Positions 1 through 5,568 of a stretch of DNA of 5,813 nucleotides are shown in pieces. A program made the position numbers and the translations under genes. Source of the DNA: Anaerolineaceae bacterium (lineage in GTDB: Bacteria > Planctomycetota > Phycisphaerae > FEN-1346 > JAACEH01); NCBI GenBank assembly GCA_011682595.1, contig JAACEH010000188.1, positions 1-5,813 on the forward strand, read 5' to 3'. Every line of letters starts with the position of its first letter. Position 1 is the stretch's first letter. The notes beneath the pieces are model-generated. The model saw only the letters and a list, made by a program, of their open reading frames with translations. It searched no databases and was not told where the DNA came from.

Positions 1-3000
1 GCCTGCGGATCGAGGACGAGTTCGGCCGTATGGCCCTGCGGAGCGAGAAGCCGCCGCGGGTGGCCGGGCGGTGCAGCGTCTTCGCCAAGAGCGATATGAT
101 CCATCTCCAGCAACAGGCCGTTCCGGACTACGACATCGTGGCCGGGCTTTGTTTCGGCATGGCCCGCAACTTCAAGGCCACCCTGGCCCGCGGCCGCGAC
201 CTGCGGACACCCATCGCCCTGGTCGGCGGCGTGGCCTCCAACGCCGGGATGGTCCGGGCCTTCGGCGAGGTGTTCGAGTTGGACGGCGACCAGTTCGCCG
301 TGCCCGAACATCACGACCGCCTGCCGGCCATCGGGGCGGCCCTGCTCCTGCAGAAGTCGGCCGACTCTGATTCGCCGCCCCCGCTGGTGATCGATGAGAC
401 GGCGCTGAAGGAATTGCTCGTCCATCGCGACCCGCCGGCCTCGCGCCTCGCGCCGCTGGAAGAACCGGCGGGCTATATGCCTTCGACCGTTGCCGATGTG
501 CCTGACCGGCAGCGGCTTGACGTTTACCTCGGCCTGGACGTCGGCAGCATCTCGACCAACCTGGTGCTGATCGACGCCGACGGCCGCCTGGTGGCCAAGC
601 TCTACCTGATGACCGCCGGTCGGCCCATCGAGGCCGTTCGTTCGGGGCTCAGGCAACTTGGCCGGGAGTGGTCCGGGCGGGTCACGGTCCTCGGGGCGGC
701 GACCACGGGGTCGGGCCGCTACCTGACCGGCGACATCGTCGGAGCCGACCTGGTGCGAAACGAGATCACCGCCCAGGCCCGTGGCGCGACGGCCGTCGAT
801 CCGTCGGTCGATACGATCTTCGAGATCGGCGGACAGGACTCCAAGTACATCCGCCTGAGGGACGGCGTGGTGGTCGATTTCGAGATGAACCACGTCTGCG
901 CCGCGGGGACGGGGAGTTTCCTGGAAGAACAGGCCGAACGGCTGGGCATCAGCATCAAGGACGAGTTCGCGCGGCTGGCCCTGGCCAGTGGCAGCCCCAT
1001 TCGCCTCGGCGAACGGTGCACCGTCTTCATGGAAAGCGACGTCGTCCATCACCAGCAGCAAGGGGCGGACCTCGAGGACCTCGTGGCGGGGCTGAGTTAC
1101 TCGATCGTGGCCAACTACCTGAACCGCGTCGTCGGCAGGCGGAGCATCGGCGAGCACATCCTCTTCCAGGGCGGCACGGCCTTCAACCGGGCGGTGACCG
1201 CGGCCTTTGCCGCACTGACGGGGCGCCGCATTACCGTGCCGCCGCACCACGAGGTGACCGGCGCCCTGGGAGCGGCCCTGCTGGTGCGCGACGCCCATCG
1301 CGACGGCCAGTACGCCGAGACCACCTTTCGCGGATTCGATCTGGCCGAGCGGCCGTACAAGGTCCGCAGCTTCACCTGCCAGGCCTGCTCGAACTACTGC
1401 GACATTCGTGAGGTGCGGATCGAGGGCGAGCCGCCCTTGTGCTATGGCAGCCGCTGCGATCGTTACAACAAAAAGACCGGCCACGGCCCTCAGCCGAGCG
1501 ACCGCTGGCCCGACCTGCTGGCCGAGCGCGAGCGACTGCTGCTCGGCCTGCCCGCCAACGCCGAGGCGCAAAGCTGCTCCGGCCCCATCAGGTCAAAGTT
1601 GGGCGACGCCCCGCGCGGCGTGGTCGGCATTCCGCGGGCACTGGTGCTGCACGGTTTGCTGCCCTTCTGGCGGACGTTTATGGAACGCCTGGGCTACGAA
1701 ACGGTTATTTCGCCGGCCTCCGAGGCCTCGATTATCCAGGCCGGCGTCGAGAGCGTCCTGTCGCAGACCTGCTTCCCGGTCAAAGTGGCTCACGGGCACG
1801 CTCGCTGGCTGGTCGACCACGGAGTGGACGCCATTTTGCTGCCCAGTGTCATCGCCCTGCCCCGCGATCACCAGAGCCAGACCTACAACCACCTCTGCCC
1901 CTACGTTCAGACCATGCCCTACCAAGTGGAATCGGCCCTGGGCCTGACGGCCTCGAGCGTGAAGGTGCTGCGGCCGGTGGTCGACTTCGAAGAAGGCTAC
2001 GCCGCGGCCCGCGATCGGCTGGCGGCCTGGGGCAAGACGCTGGGAGTCAGGCCTGAGGAAATCGACGCCGCCCTCGATGCCGCGGTCGGTGCTCAGAGAG
2101 AATTCGAGACGGCCTGCCTGGCCCGCGGCCGCGAGGTTCTGGCCTCGCCGCCCGAGGGCGCCCAGTTGGCCGTGCTGGTCGGGCGGCCGTACAACACCTG
2201 CGACGCCGGGACGAACCTCGACGTGGCTCGCCGCATGAAGGCCGTCGGCCTGCTGGCCGTTCCGATGGACATGCTCGACCTGCGGCGGTTCGACCTGGGC
2301 GACGATTGGCACAACCTCTACTGGAAATACGGGCAACGGGTGGTCCGCGCCGCCGAGGTGATTCGCGAGCGGCCGCAACTCGGCGCGGTTTACATTTCGA
2401 ATTTCGGCTGCGGTCCCGACTCGTTTCTGAAACGGTTTTTCCAGGAGGCGATGGGCCGCCGGGCGTTCCTGTCGCTGGAGATCGACGAGCACAGCGCCCC
2501 GGCCGGCCTGGTCACGCGGCTGGAGGCCTTCGTCGACTCTCTGCGCGGGGCCGGACCTCAGGCGGCCGAGCCGCGGCGGCGGATCTTCCCCGCACCAGGT
2601 GCGGGCAACGGACGGGTTCTGCTGGTGCCGCACATGTGCGATCACGCCTATGCCTTCGCGGCGGCATTTCGCGGCAGCGGCCTCAAGGCCGAAGTCATCC
2701 CGCCGAGCGACGAGGAGAGCCTGGCCCTGGGCCGCCGCCACACCAGCGGCCGCGAGTGCCTGCCCTGCATCGTCACCGCGGGCGACATGCTCCGAGAGCT
2801 CAAGCGTCCGGAGGCCGACCCCGAGCGCATGGCCTTCTTCATGCCCTCGGGCACCGGGCCTTGCCGCTTCGGGATGTACAGCAAACTGCACCGCCTGATC
2901 CTGGCCGAGGCCGGGTACCCCAACGTGCCGGTGGTCAGCCCGAACCAGGGCGAAAGTTTCTACGAGGACTTCAAGAAGCTGCCCCGCGACCCGACGCGAC

Positions 3001-3809
3001 CGGCCTGGTGCGGCATCGTGGCCATCGACGCCTTGCTCAAGGCCCGGCACGCCTTGCGGCCGTACGAAACGAAGTCCGGCACAACCGACGCCGTTTATCG
3101 CACCTGCCTGAAGGCCGTCGAACGGGCCTTGGAGAACGGCAAGCCCGTGCCGCCGGTGATGGCCCAGTGCGCCGAGCGGTTCCGTGCAGTCGAGACAAAC
3201 GGCAACGGTCGCCGCCCGCTGGTCGGCATAGTGGGCGAGATTTACGTCCGCAGCCACACCTTCAGCAACCAGGGGATCGTCGGTCGCCTCGAGGACCTGG
3301 GCTTGGAAGTCGACCTGGCCAGCTTCGCCGAGTGGATCTACTACACCAACTGGACCCGCAAGCGCCGCACGCGCAGCCGCGGACAATGGCGACTCTGGCT
3401 CGGCACCTGGGTCAAGGAGAAGGTGCAGCGGAGGGACGAGCGGCGCATCAAACGTCCCATGGCCGACCTGATCGGCGAGCCTGTCGAGGCCGAGACCGGC
3501 CAGGTTGTCGCTTTGGGCAACCCGTACATTCACGACTCCTTCGAAGGCGAGGCGGTCCTCAGCCTGGGCAAGGCGGTCCAGATGGCCCGGCACGGCCACC
3601 CGTCCACGGGCCGGCGGGCCGCGGGCATCGTCAACCTGATGCCCTTCACCTGCATGCCGGGGAACATCGTGGCCGGGATGCTCAAGCGTTTGCGGCGGGA
3701 CCTGGACAACCTGCCGATTCTGTCGGTCGCCTACGACGGCCAGAAGGACAGTTCACTGGAGGTCCGCCTGGAGGCCTTCGCCGAGCAGGTCAAGGCCTTC
3801 GAGAGATGA
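1..3809 (+). CDS. Giant acyl-CoA dehydratase activase-like protein: two BadF/BcrA-type ATPase domains, DUF2229-like and dehydratase-like domains (5' partial)
   Basis: The frame is open from base 3; the ATG at 30 is internal, because the residues before it (LRIEDEFGR) align with ISIKDEFAR in the second domain. Seen in order: the C-terminal part of a first ASKHA ATPase domain (to about 350; Cys at 72-74 in GRCSVF); a complete second ASKHA domain (about 525-1290; LDVGSISTN, GGQDSKY, and Cys at 897-899 in VCAAGTGSF and 1017-1019 in GERCTVF, 40 codons apart as in HgdC-type activators); a CX2CX3CX13CX4C cluster (1377-1457); a DUF2229-like part from about 1620; and a C-terminal part with Cys in NFGCGPDSF, RECLPC, GTGPCRFG and FTCMPG. 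Known family: BadF/BadG/BcrA/BcrD activators hold a [4Fe-4S] cluster between two subunits and use ATP to drive low-potential electron transfer to 2-hydroxyacyl-CoA dehydratases. Inference: the paired ATPase domains make an intramolecular pseudo-dimer feeding the C-terminal half. Substrate is unknown. TGA stop at 3807-3809; no clear terminator follows. Confidence 0.92.
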   Translation, partial: LRIEDEFGRMALRSEKPPRVAGRCSVFAKSDMIHLQQQAVPDYDIVAGLCFGMARNFKATLARGRDLRTPIALVGGVASNAGMVRAFGEVFELDGDQFAVPEHHDRLPAIGAALLLQKSADSDSPPPLVIDETALKELLVHRDPPASRLAPLEEPAGYMPSTVADVPDRQRLDVYLGLDVGSISTNLVLIDADGRLVAKLYLMTAGRPIEAVRSGLRQLGREWSGRVTVLGAATTGSGRYLTGDIVGADLVRNEITAQARGATAVDPSVDTIFEIGGQDSKYIRLRDGVVVDFEMNHVCAAGTGSFLEEQAERLGISIKDEFARLALASGSPIRLGERCTVFMESDVVHHQQQGADLEDLVAGLSYSIVANYLNRVVGRRSIGEHILFQGGTAFNRAVTAAFAALTGRRITVPPHHEVTGALGAALLVRDAHRDGQYAETTFRGFDLAERPYKVRSFTCQACSNYCDIREVRIEGEPPLCYGSRCDRYNKKTGHGPQPSDRWPDLLAERERLLLGLPANAEAQSCSGPIRSKLGDAPRGVVGIPRALVLHGLLPFWRTFMERLGYETVISPASEASIIQAGVESVLSQTCFPVKVAHGHARWLVDHGVDAILLPSVIALPRDHQSQTYNHLCPYVQTMPYQVESALGLTASSVKVLRPVVDFEEGYAAARDRLAAWGKTLGVRPEEIDAALDAAVGAQREFETACLARGREVLASPPEGAQLAVLVGRPYNTCDAGTNLDVARRMKAVGLLAVPMDMLDLRRFDLGDDWHNLYWKYGQRVVRAAEVIRERPQLGAVYISNFGCGPDSFLKRFFQEAMGRRAFLSLEIDEHSAPAGLVTRLEAFVDSLRGAGPQAAEPRRRIFPAPGAGNGRVLLVPHMCDHAYAFAAAFRGSGLKAEVIPPSDEESLALGRRHTSGRECLPCIVTAGDMLRELKRPEADPERMAFFMPSGTGPCRFGMYSKLHRLILAEAGYPNVPVVSPNQGESFYEDFKKLPRDPTRPAWCGIVAIDALLKARHALRPYETKSGTTDAVYRTCLKAVERALENGKPVPPVMAQCAERFRAVETNGNGRRPLVGIVGEIYVRSHTFSNQGIVGRLEDLGLEVDLASFAEWIYYTNWTRKRRTRSRGQWRLWLGTWVKEKVQRRDERRIKRPMADLIGEPVEAETGQVVALGNPYIHDSFEGEAVLSLGKAVQMARHGHPSTGRRAAGIVNLMPFTCMPGNIVAGMLKRLRRDLDNLPILSVAYDGQKDSSLEVRLEAFAEQVKAFER

Positions 3810-3888
3810 TTGCGCAGCAAAACGGAAGCCGAGTAGGTCTGGTCAACAGGCCCGACGGTCCGGAGGGCGAGAAAGTCGAGTCGAGTAA

Positions 3889-3919
3889 GGGTGGCATGGT
3901 CCACGCTTGCGTGGCCATG
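3889..3919 (+). repeat. REP-like hairpin, copy 1 (inverted, downstream of the RAYT)
   Basis: A GGGTGG head (3889-3894) is followed by a hairpin: CATGG (3895-3899), an unpaired T (3900), CCACGC (3901-3906), a TT loop, GCGTGG (3909-3914) and CCATG (3915-3919). The stem is 11 bp with one bulge. A short G-rich tag 5' of a bulged hairpin is the usual REP layout (GTAG or GGAG in enterobacteria; GTGG here). It is the exact reverse complement of the two copies at 4530-4560 and 4581-4611. Confidence 0.85.
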
Positions 3920-3924
3920 ATGAG

Positions 3925-4507
3925 TTATCGTCCGGACAATGTCGGCACACTCCGCCGGTCGATGGGCACAGGCAAACAAGAGCCCGTCGTCCAGGCTCGC
4001 CAACTTGACCATCGCCAGTCGCCGGGCCGCTCCACCAATCCCCGGCGCACCGGATTCGCGTGGATGTAGCCAATCTTCTCGCGAATCTCATCCGGCGTCC
4101 AGATGTTTCGGTCATACCCTCCGCCGCGTTGCCAGAAACGATACGACGTCCGCCCGCCGGGCTGAGAGTCGGCCATCACTTTCAGGCCGTCCGGTCGCTC
4201 GCGGCGCACGTACACCAGGTGAGCGTTTGCTGACCGGCTGCTTGATGCCGCTGAGGATGCGGCTGACCGTGATTCCCGGCCGTGGCAACACCAGTACGTG
4301 AACGTGCTCGGGCATGATGACCCACGCCCAGAGGTCGAACAGCCCCTTTTCGCGGGCGGCTCGAAGGGCCTCGGTGCACTATCCTATTGCGCGGTCGGCG
4401 GCCAGGAAAGGACGATTCCGGAAGCAGGAAAAGGGCAGGTATCGGGCATGGCCGAAGCCCTCATAGCGACGACGGTGAGTGAAGGCATGCGGGTCGGGGT
4501 TGGGCAT
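3925..4507 (-). pseudogene. REP-associated tyrosine transposase (RAYT, Y1/HUH family), inactivated
   Basis: The minus-strand reading begins at ATG 4507-4505 (MPNPDPHAFTHRRRYEGFGH) and runs through FRNRPFLAADRAIG to an in-frame TAG at 4381-4379. The same frame continues as EALRAAREKGLFDLWAW and then MPEHVHVLVLP, where HVH is the HUH metal-binding motif. After PVSKR (about 4225-4218) the frame shifts by one extra base (or a 2-bp loss) and resumes as VYVRRERPDG, RFWQRGGGYDRN, YIHANPVRRGLVERPGDW and RWSSWRAW, ending at TAA 3927-3925. The tyrosine of YIHANPV (4068-4066) matches the position of the catalytic Tyr in E. coli TnpA-REP (from memory). The reconstructed length of about 190 residues fits a full RAYT, so the gene is complete in extent but carries two lesions. 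There is no clear Shine-Dalgarno sequence before the ATG. Known role: single-strand cleavage at REP hairpins. If the stop and shift are sequencing errors it would be intact; both would have to be wrong. Confidence 0.88.
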
Positions 4508-4529
4508 GGGTTGATGATAGTGGATTGTT

Positions 4530-4560
4530 CATGGCCACGCAAGCGTGGACCATGCCACCC
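4530..4560 (-). repeat. REP-like hairpin, copy 2 (upstream of the RAYT)
   Basis: On the minus strand GGGTGG (4560-4555) precedes CATGG, a bulged T (opposite 4549), CCACGC, TT, GCGTGG and CCATG (to 4530). It is identical over 31 bases to copies 1 and 3. It ends 22 bp before the RAYT ATG and would lie in the leader of any transposase transcript. Confidence 0.85.
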
Positions 4561-4580
4561 ACCAATGATAGTCAATCGCT

Positions 4581-4611
4581 CATGGCCACGCAAGCGTGGA
4601 CCATGCCACCC
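4581..4611 (-). repeat. REP-like hairpin, copy 3 (distal upstream copy)
   Basis: Same 31-base element as copy 2, in the same orientation and offset by exactly 51 bp. Plus-strand parts: CATGG 4581-4585, CCACGC 4586-4591, AA loop, GCGTGG 4594-4599, bulged A 4600, CCATG 4601-4605, CCACCC 4606-4611. It lies 9 bp from the 13-bp inverted repeat at 4621-4665. Confidence 0.85.
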
Positions 4612-4620
4612 ATCAACGAA

Positions 4621-4665
4621 TGAGCCGGCCGCGAGCAGAGAAGGGAAAGAGCCGCGGCCGGCTCA
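4621..4665 (-). terminator. Perfect 13-bp inverted repeat, possible terminator of the PEP-CTERM gene
   Basis: TGAGCCGGCCGCG (4621-4633) is exactly complementary to CGCGGCCGGCTCA (4653-4665), with a 19-nt purine-rich loop on the plus strand. The stem is almost all G/C and sits about 60 bp past the stop of the minus-strand PEP-CTERM gene, where a terminator is expected. There is no clean T-run after it on either strand (the minus strand continues TTCGTTGA), so a classic intrinsic terminator is not proven. It could instead be another dispersed palindrome. The sequence is unrelated to the REP hairpin. Confidence 0.45.
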
Positions 4666-4681
4666 CTACCAAGCGGTCCGC

Positions 4682-4707
4682 GTGGGTGAACCTGACGGCT
4701 CACCCAC
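4682..4707 (-). terminator. 8-bp hairpin just after the PEP-CTERM stop
   Basis: GTGGGTGA (4682-4689) pairs with TCACCCAC (4700-4707) across a 10-nt loop. On the minus strand the hairpin starts 18 nt past the TAG at 4728-4726. It has no U-tract. With the larger stem at 4621-4665 it may form a tandem transcription end or protect the mRNA 3' end. Confidence 0.35.
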
Positions 4708-4725
4708 CCTACATAACTACACGAG

Positions 4726-5430
4726 CTACTTCCTCTTGCGACGCAGCACCAGGCCCACCATGCCCAGGCCCAGCAGAGCCATGGTGGCCGGCTCGGGAAC
4801 GGCGGTAAGTGCGACGCTATCGATCGTCACGCGGTCGCCCTCGTCTATGTCGGTTGTGAACACCACCCCGAAGTAATTGTATTGCCTTCCCAGCACGACG
4901 TCAGCGGAGTGTGAGCCGGCACTCACCGTGCCGATGTTACCGGCATCCAATTCGTAAATGCTGTAATTGCCGATTCCGACTCCAATATCGCCGCTGTCCG
5001 CTACACCAATACTAAGACGGTCTAAAGAGGAGCCGTATTTAAGCCAGTCTCCCGCGCCGGTGATGCCGTACAGACGATAGTCCAGACCAAGATTGCCGCC
5101 GGCGAAATCGTAGTCGAAACTGAATGTCACCGTCTTGCCATTGTCATAGTCGCCGCCCGGGTTGGTAACGATCTGCCCGAAGCCGTATTGGCCGTATTGG
5201 TTGGTGGTGGTTCGTGAAGCCTCGTCGCCGCCTGTGACCTCCCAACGAGTAGTACTGACAATCCAGCCGTCGTCAATCGGAGTTCCGTCGCCACCCAGAT
5301 CCCCTGAGAATATGCTGTCGGCGGTGCCGGCAAAATCGCTGGAAAAATCACCGTTGACGATCGGATCCGCCTGGGCCGTGGCGCACAACGTACAAACAAC
5401 CAGCAATGCAACGAATTTCATCATCTTCAT
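4726..5430 (-). CDS. PEP-CTERM sorting domain-containing exported protein
   Basis: A 234-residue protein. The start is ATG 5430-5428, backed by AGGGAG 6 nt upstream; the next Met codons at 5424 and 5421 fit that spacing less well. Seen: a signal peptide MKMMKFVALLVVCTLCATAQA with likely cleavage before DPIVNGDFSS; a middle rich in Gly, Asp, Thr and Tyr with alternating beta-like segments and no catalytic motif I recognise; and a C-terminal tail AVPEPATMALLGLGMVGLVL followed by RRKRK, the PEP motif, hydrophobic span and basic end of PEP-CTERM. Known: such proteins are exported by Sec, processed by an exosortase (EpsH/XrtA type) and placed at the cell surface or in the extracellular matrix. The NGDF...DDGW opening is common in PEP-CTERM proteins with jelly-roll, carbohydrate-binding-like folds, so glycan binding is a guess. 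No exosortase or polysaccharide gene is in view. Its base composition is less GC-rich than that of the large plus-strand gene. Specific function unknown. Confidence 0.9.
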   Translation of the reverse strand: MKMMKFVALLVVCTLCATAQADPIVNGDFSSDFAGTADSIFSGDLGGDGTPIDDGWIVSTTRWEVTGGDEASRTTTNQYGQYGFGQIVTNPGGDYDNGKTVTFSFDYDFAGGNLGLDYRLYGITGAGDWLKYGSSLDRLSIGVADSGDIGVGIGNYSIYELDAGNIGTVSAGSHSADVVLGRQYNYFGVVFTTDIDEGDRVTIDSVALTAVPEPATMALLGLGMVGLVLRRKRK

Positions 5431-5436
5431 TTTCCG

Positions 5437-5442
5437 CTCCCT
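5437..5442 (-). promoter_or_regulatory. Ribosome binding site of the PEP-CTERM gene
   Basis: AGGGAG on the minus strand lies 6 nt before the ATG at 5430-5428, inside a purine-rich leader (GGAAGAAGGGAGCGGAAA). It decides the start in favour of the first of three closely spaced Met codons. Confidence 0.75.
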
Positions 5443-5468
5443 TCTTCCAAAAAAGTACGTGATTAGTC

Positions 5469-5474
5469 ATTATG
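5469..5474 (-). promoter_or_regulatory. Possible -10 box of the PEP-CTERM promoter
   Basis: CATAAT on the minus strand matches TATAAT at five of six bases and would start transcription near 5462, giving a leader of about 32 nt. No good -35 hexamer stands 16-18 bp upstream, so an activator or another sigma factor would be needed. It is the best candidate in the leader but weak. Confidence 0.3.
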
Positions 5475-5500
5475 GGCACAATAACCACAAGTGCTTTTCT

Positions 5501-5523
5501 CGCTAAAGCGCCTCCTCCTCCTT
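5501..5523 (-). other. Short palindrome and polypurine tract in the PEP-CTERM upstream region
   Basis: CGCTAAAGCG (5501-5510) is a 4-bp stem with a 2-nt centre. It touches a run of four CCT triplets (5511-5523), which reads AAGGAGGAGGAGG on the minus strand. That strand is a near-perfect Shine-Dalgarno sequence, but no ATG, GTG or TTG lies at a usable distance; the nearest is a TTG about 20 nt on. Just upstream of the candidate -10 box, the palindrome could be an operator. No function is shown. Confidence 0.3.
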
Positions 5524-5546
5524 AAAAAGGCCTATCGATTTGTATG

Positions 5547-5568
5547 TGCCGACTTGACATGTCCGGCA
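5547..5568. repeat. Inverted repeat TGCCG...CGGCA enclosing the palindrome GACATGTC
   Basis: TGCCG (5547-5551) and CGGCA (5564-5568) are complementary arms, and between them GACATGTC (5556-5563) is a perfect 8-bp palindrome. It lies 117-138 bp upstream of the PEP-CTERM start and could be a dimeric regulator site. A short palindrome like this can also occur by chance. Confidence 0.25.

Larger units (their letters stand above)
3889..4611 (-). mobile_element. Degenerate REP/RAYT locus
   Basis: A broken RAYT gene (3925-4507, minus) lies between copies of one hairpin repeat. Two copies stand upstream of its start in the same orientation as the gene, and one inverted copy starts 5 bp after its stop. 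Known: REP-associated tyrosine transposases are single-copy HUH enzymes found next to the REP hairpins they recognise and cut. The whole unit sits between the convergent ends of the activase-like and PEP-CTERM genes, a position that would disturb neither. Boundaries are set by the outermost GGGTGG ends; no target-site duplication is expected for this class and none was identified. Confidence 0.8.
4514..4615 (-). repeat. Tandem pair of a 51-bp unit carrying the REP hairpin
   Basis: Positions 4514-4564 and 4565-4615 align end to end without gaps, with 5 differences in 51 bases by my count. Both begin ATGATAGT on the plus strand and contain an identical REP hairpin. The differences lie in the spacer (4522-4528 against 4573-4579) and near the unit end, so the hairpin is conserved better than its flank. 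Two units only, in the region just upstream of the RAYT start, comparable to the clustered REPs (BIMEs) of other bacteria. Confidence 0.8.

Noticed and set aside
1593..3599. A 668-residue open frame antisense to the large gene
   Set aside because: It is a shadow frame of a GC-rich coding sequence with low-complexity Arg/Ala/Gly/Val composition and no recognisable motif. The plus strand encodes clear domain motifs throughout.
3810..3888. Possible terminator after the large gene
   Set aside because: I found no stable inverted repeat with a T-run in these 79 bases. The inverted REP at 3889-3919 could end transcription, but it is better explained as part of the RAYT locus.
2306..4069. A 587-residue plus-strand frame overlapping the end of the large gene
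   Set aside because: The translation is Arg/Gly/Pro/Ala-rich with no domain, runs in the +1 shadow of the real gene and then through the antisense of the RAYT remnant.
4514..4615. CRISPR array from the repeated hairpin units
   Set aside because: There are only two tandem units, the 'spacers' are about 20 bp and similar to each other, a third copy is inverted, and no cas gene is present. The REP/RAYT explanation accounts for all of it.
5554..5559. Perfect -35 hexamer TTGACA on the plus strand
   Set aside because: No -10-like hexamer lies 16-18 bp downstream (the sequence there is AAGCTC) and no plus-strand gene follows.
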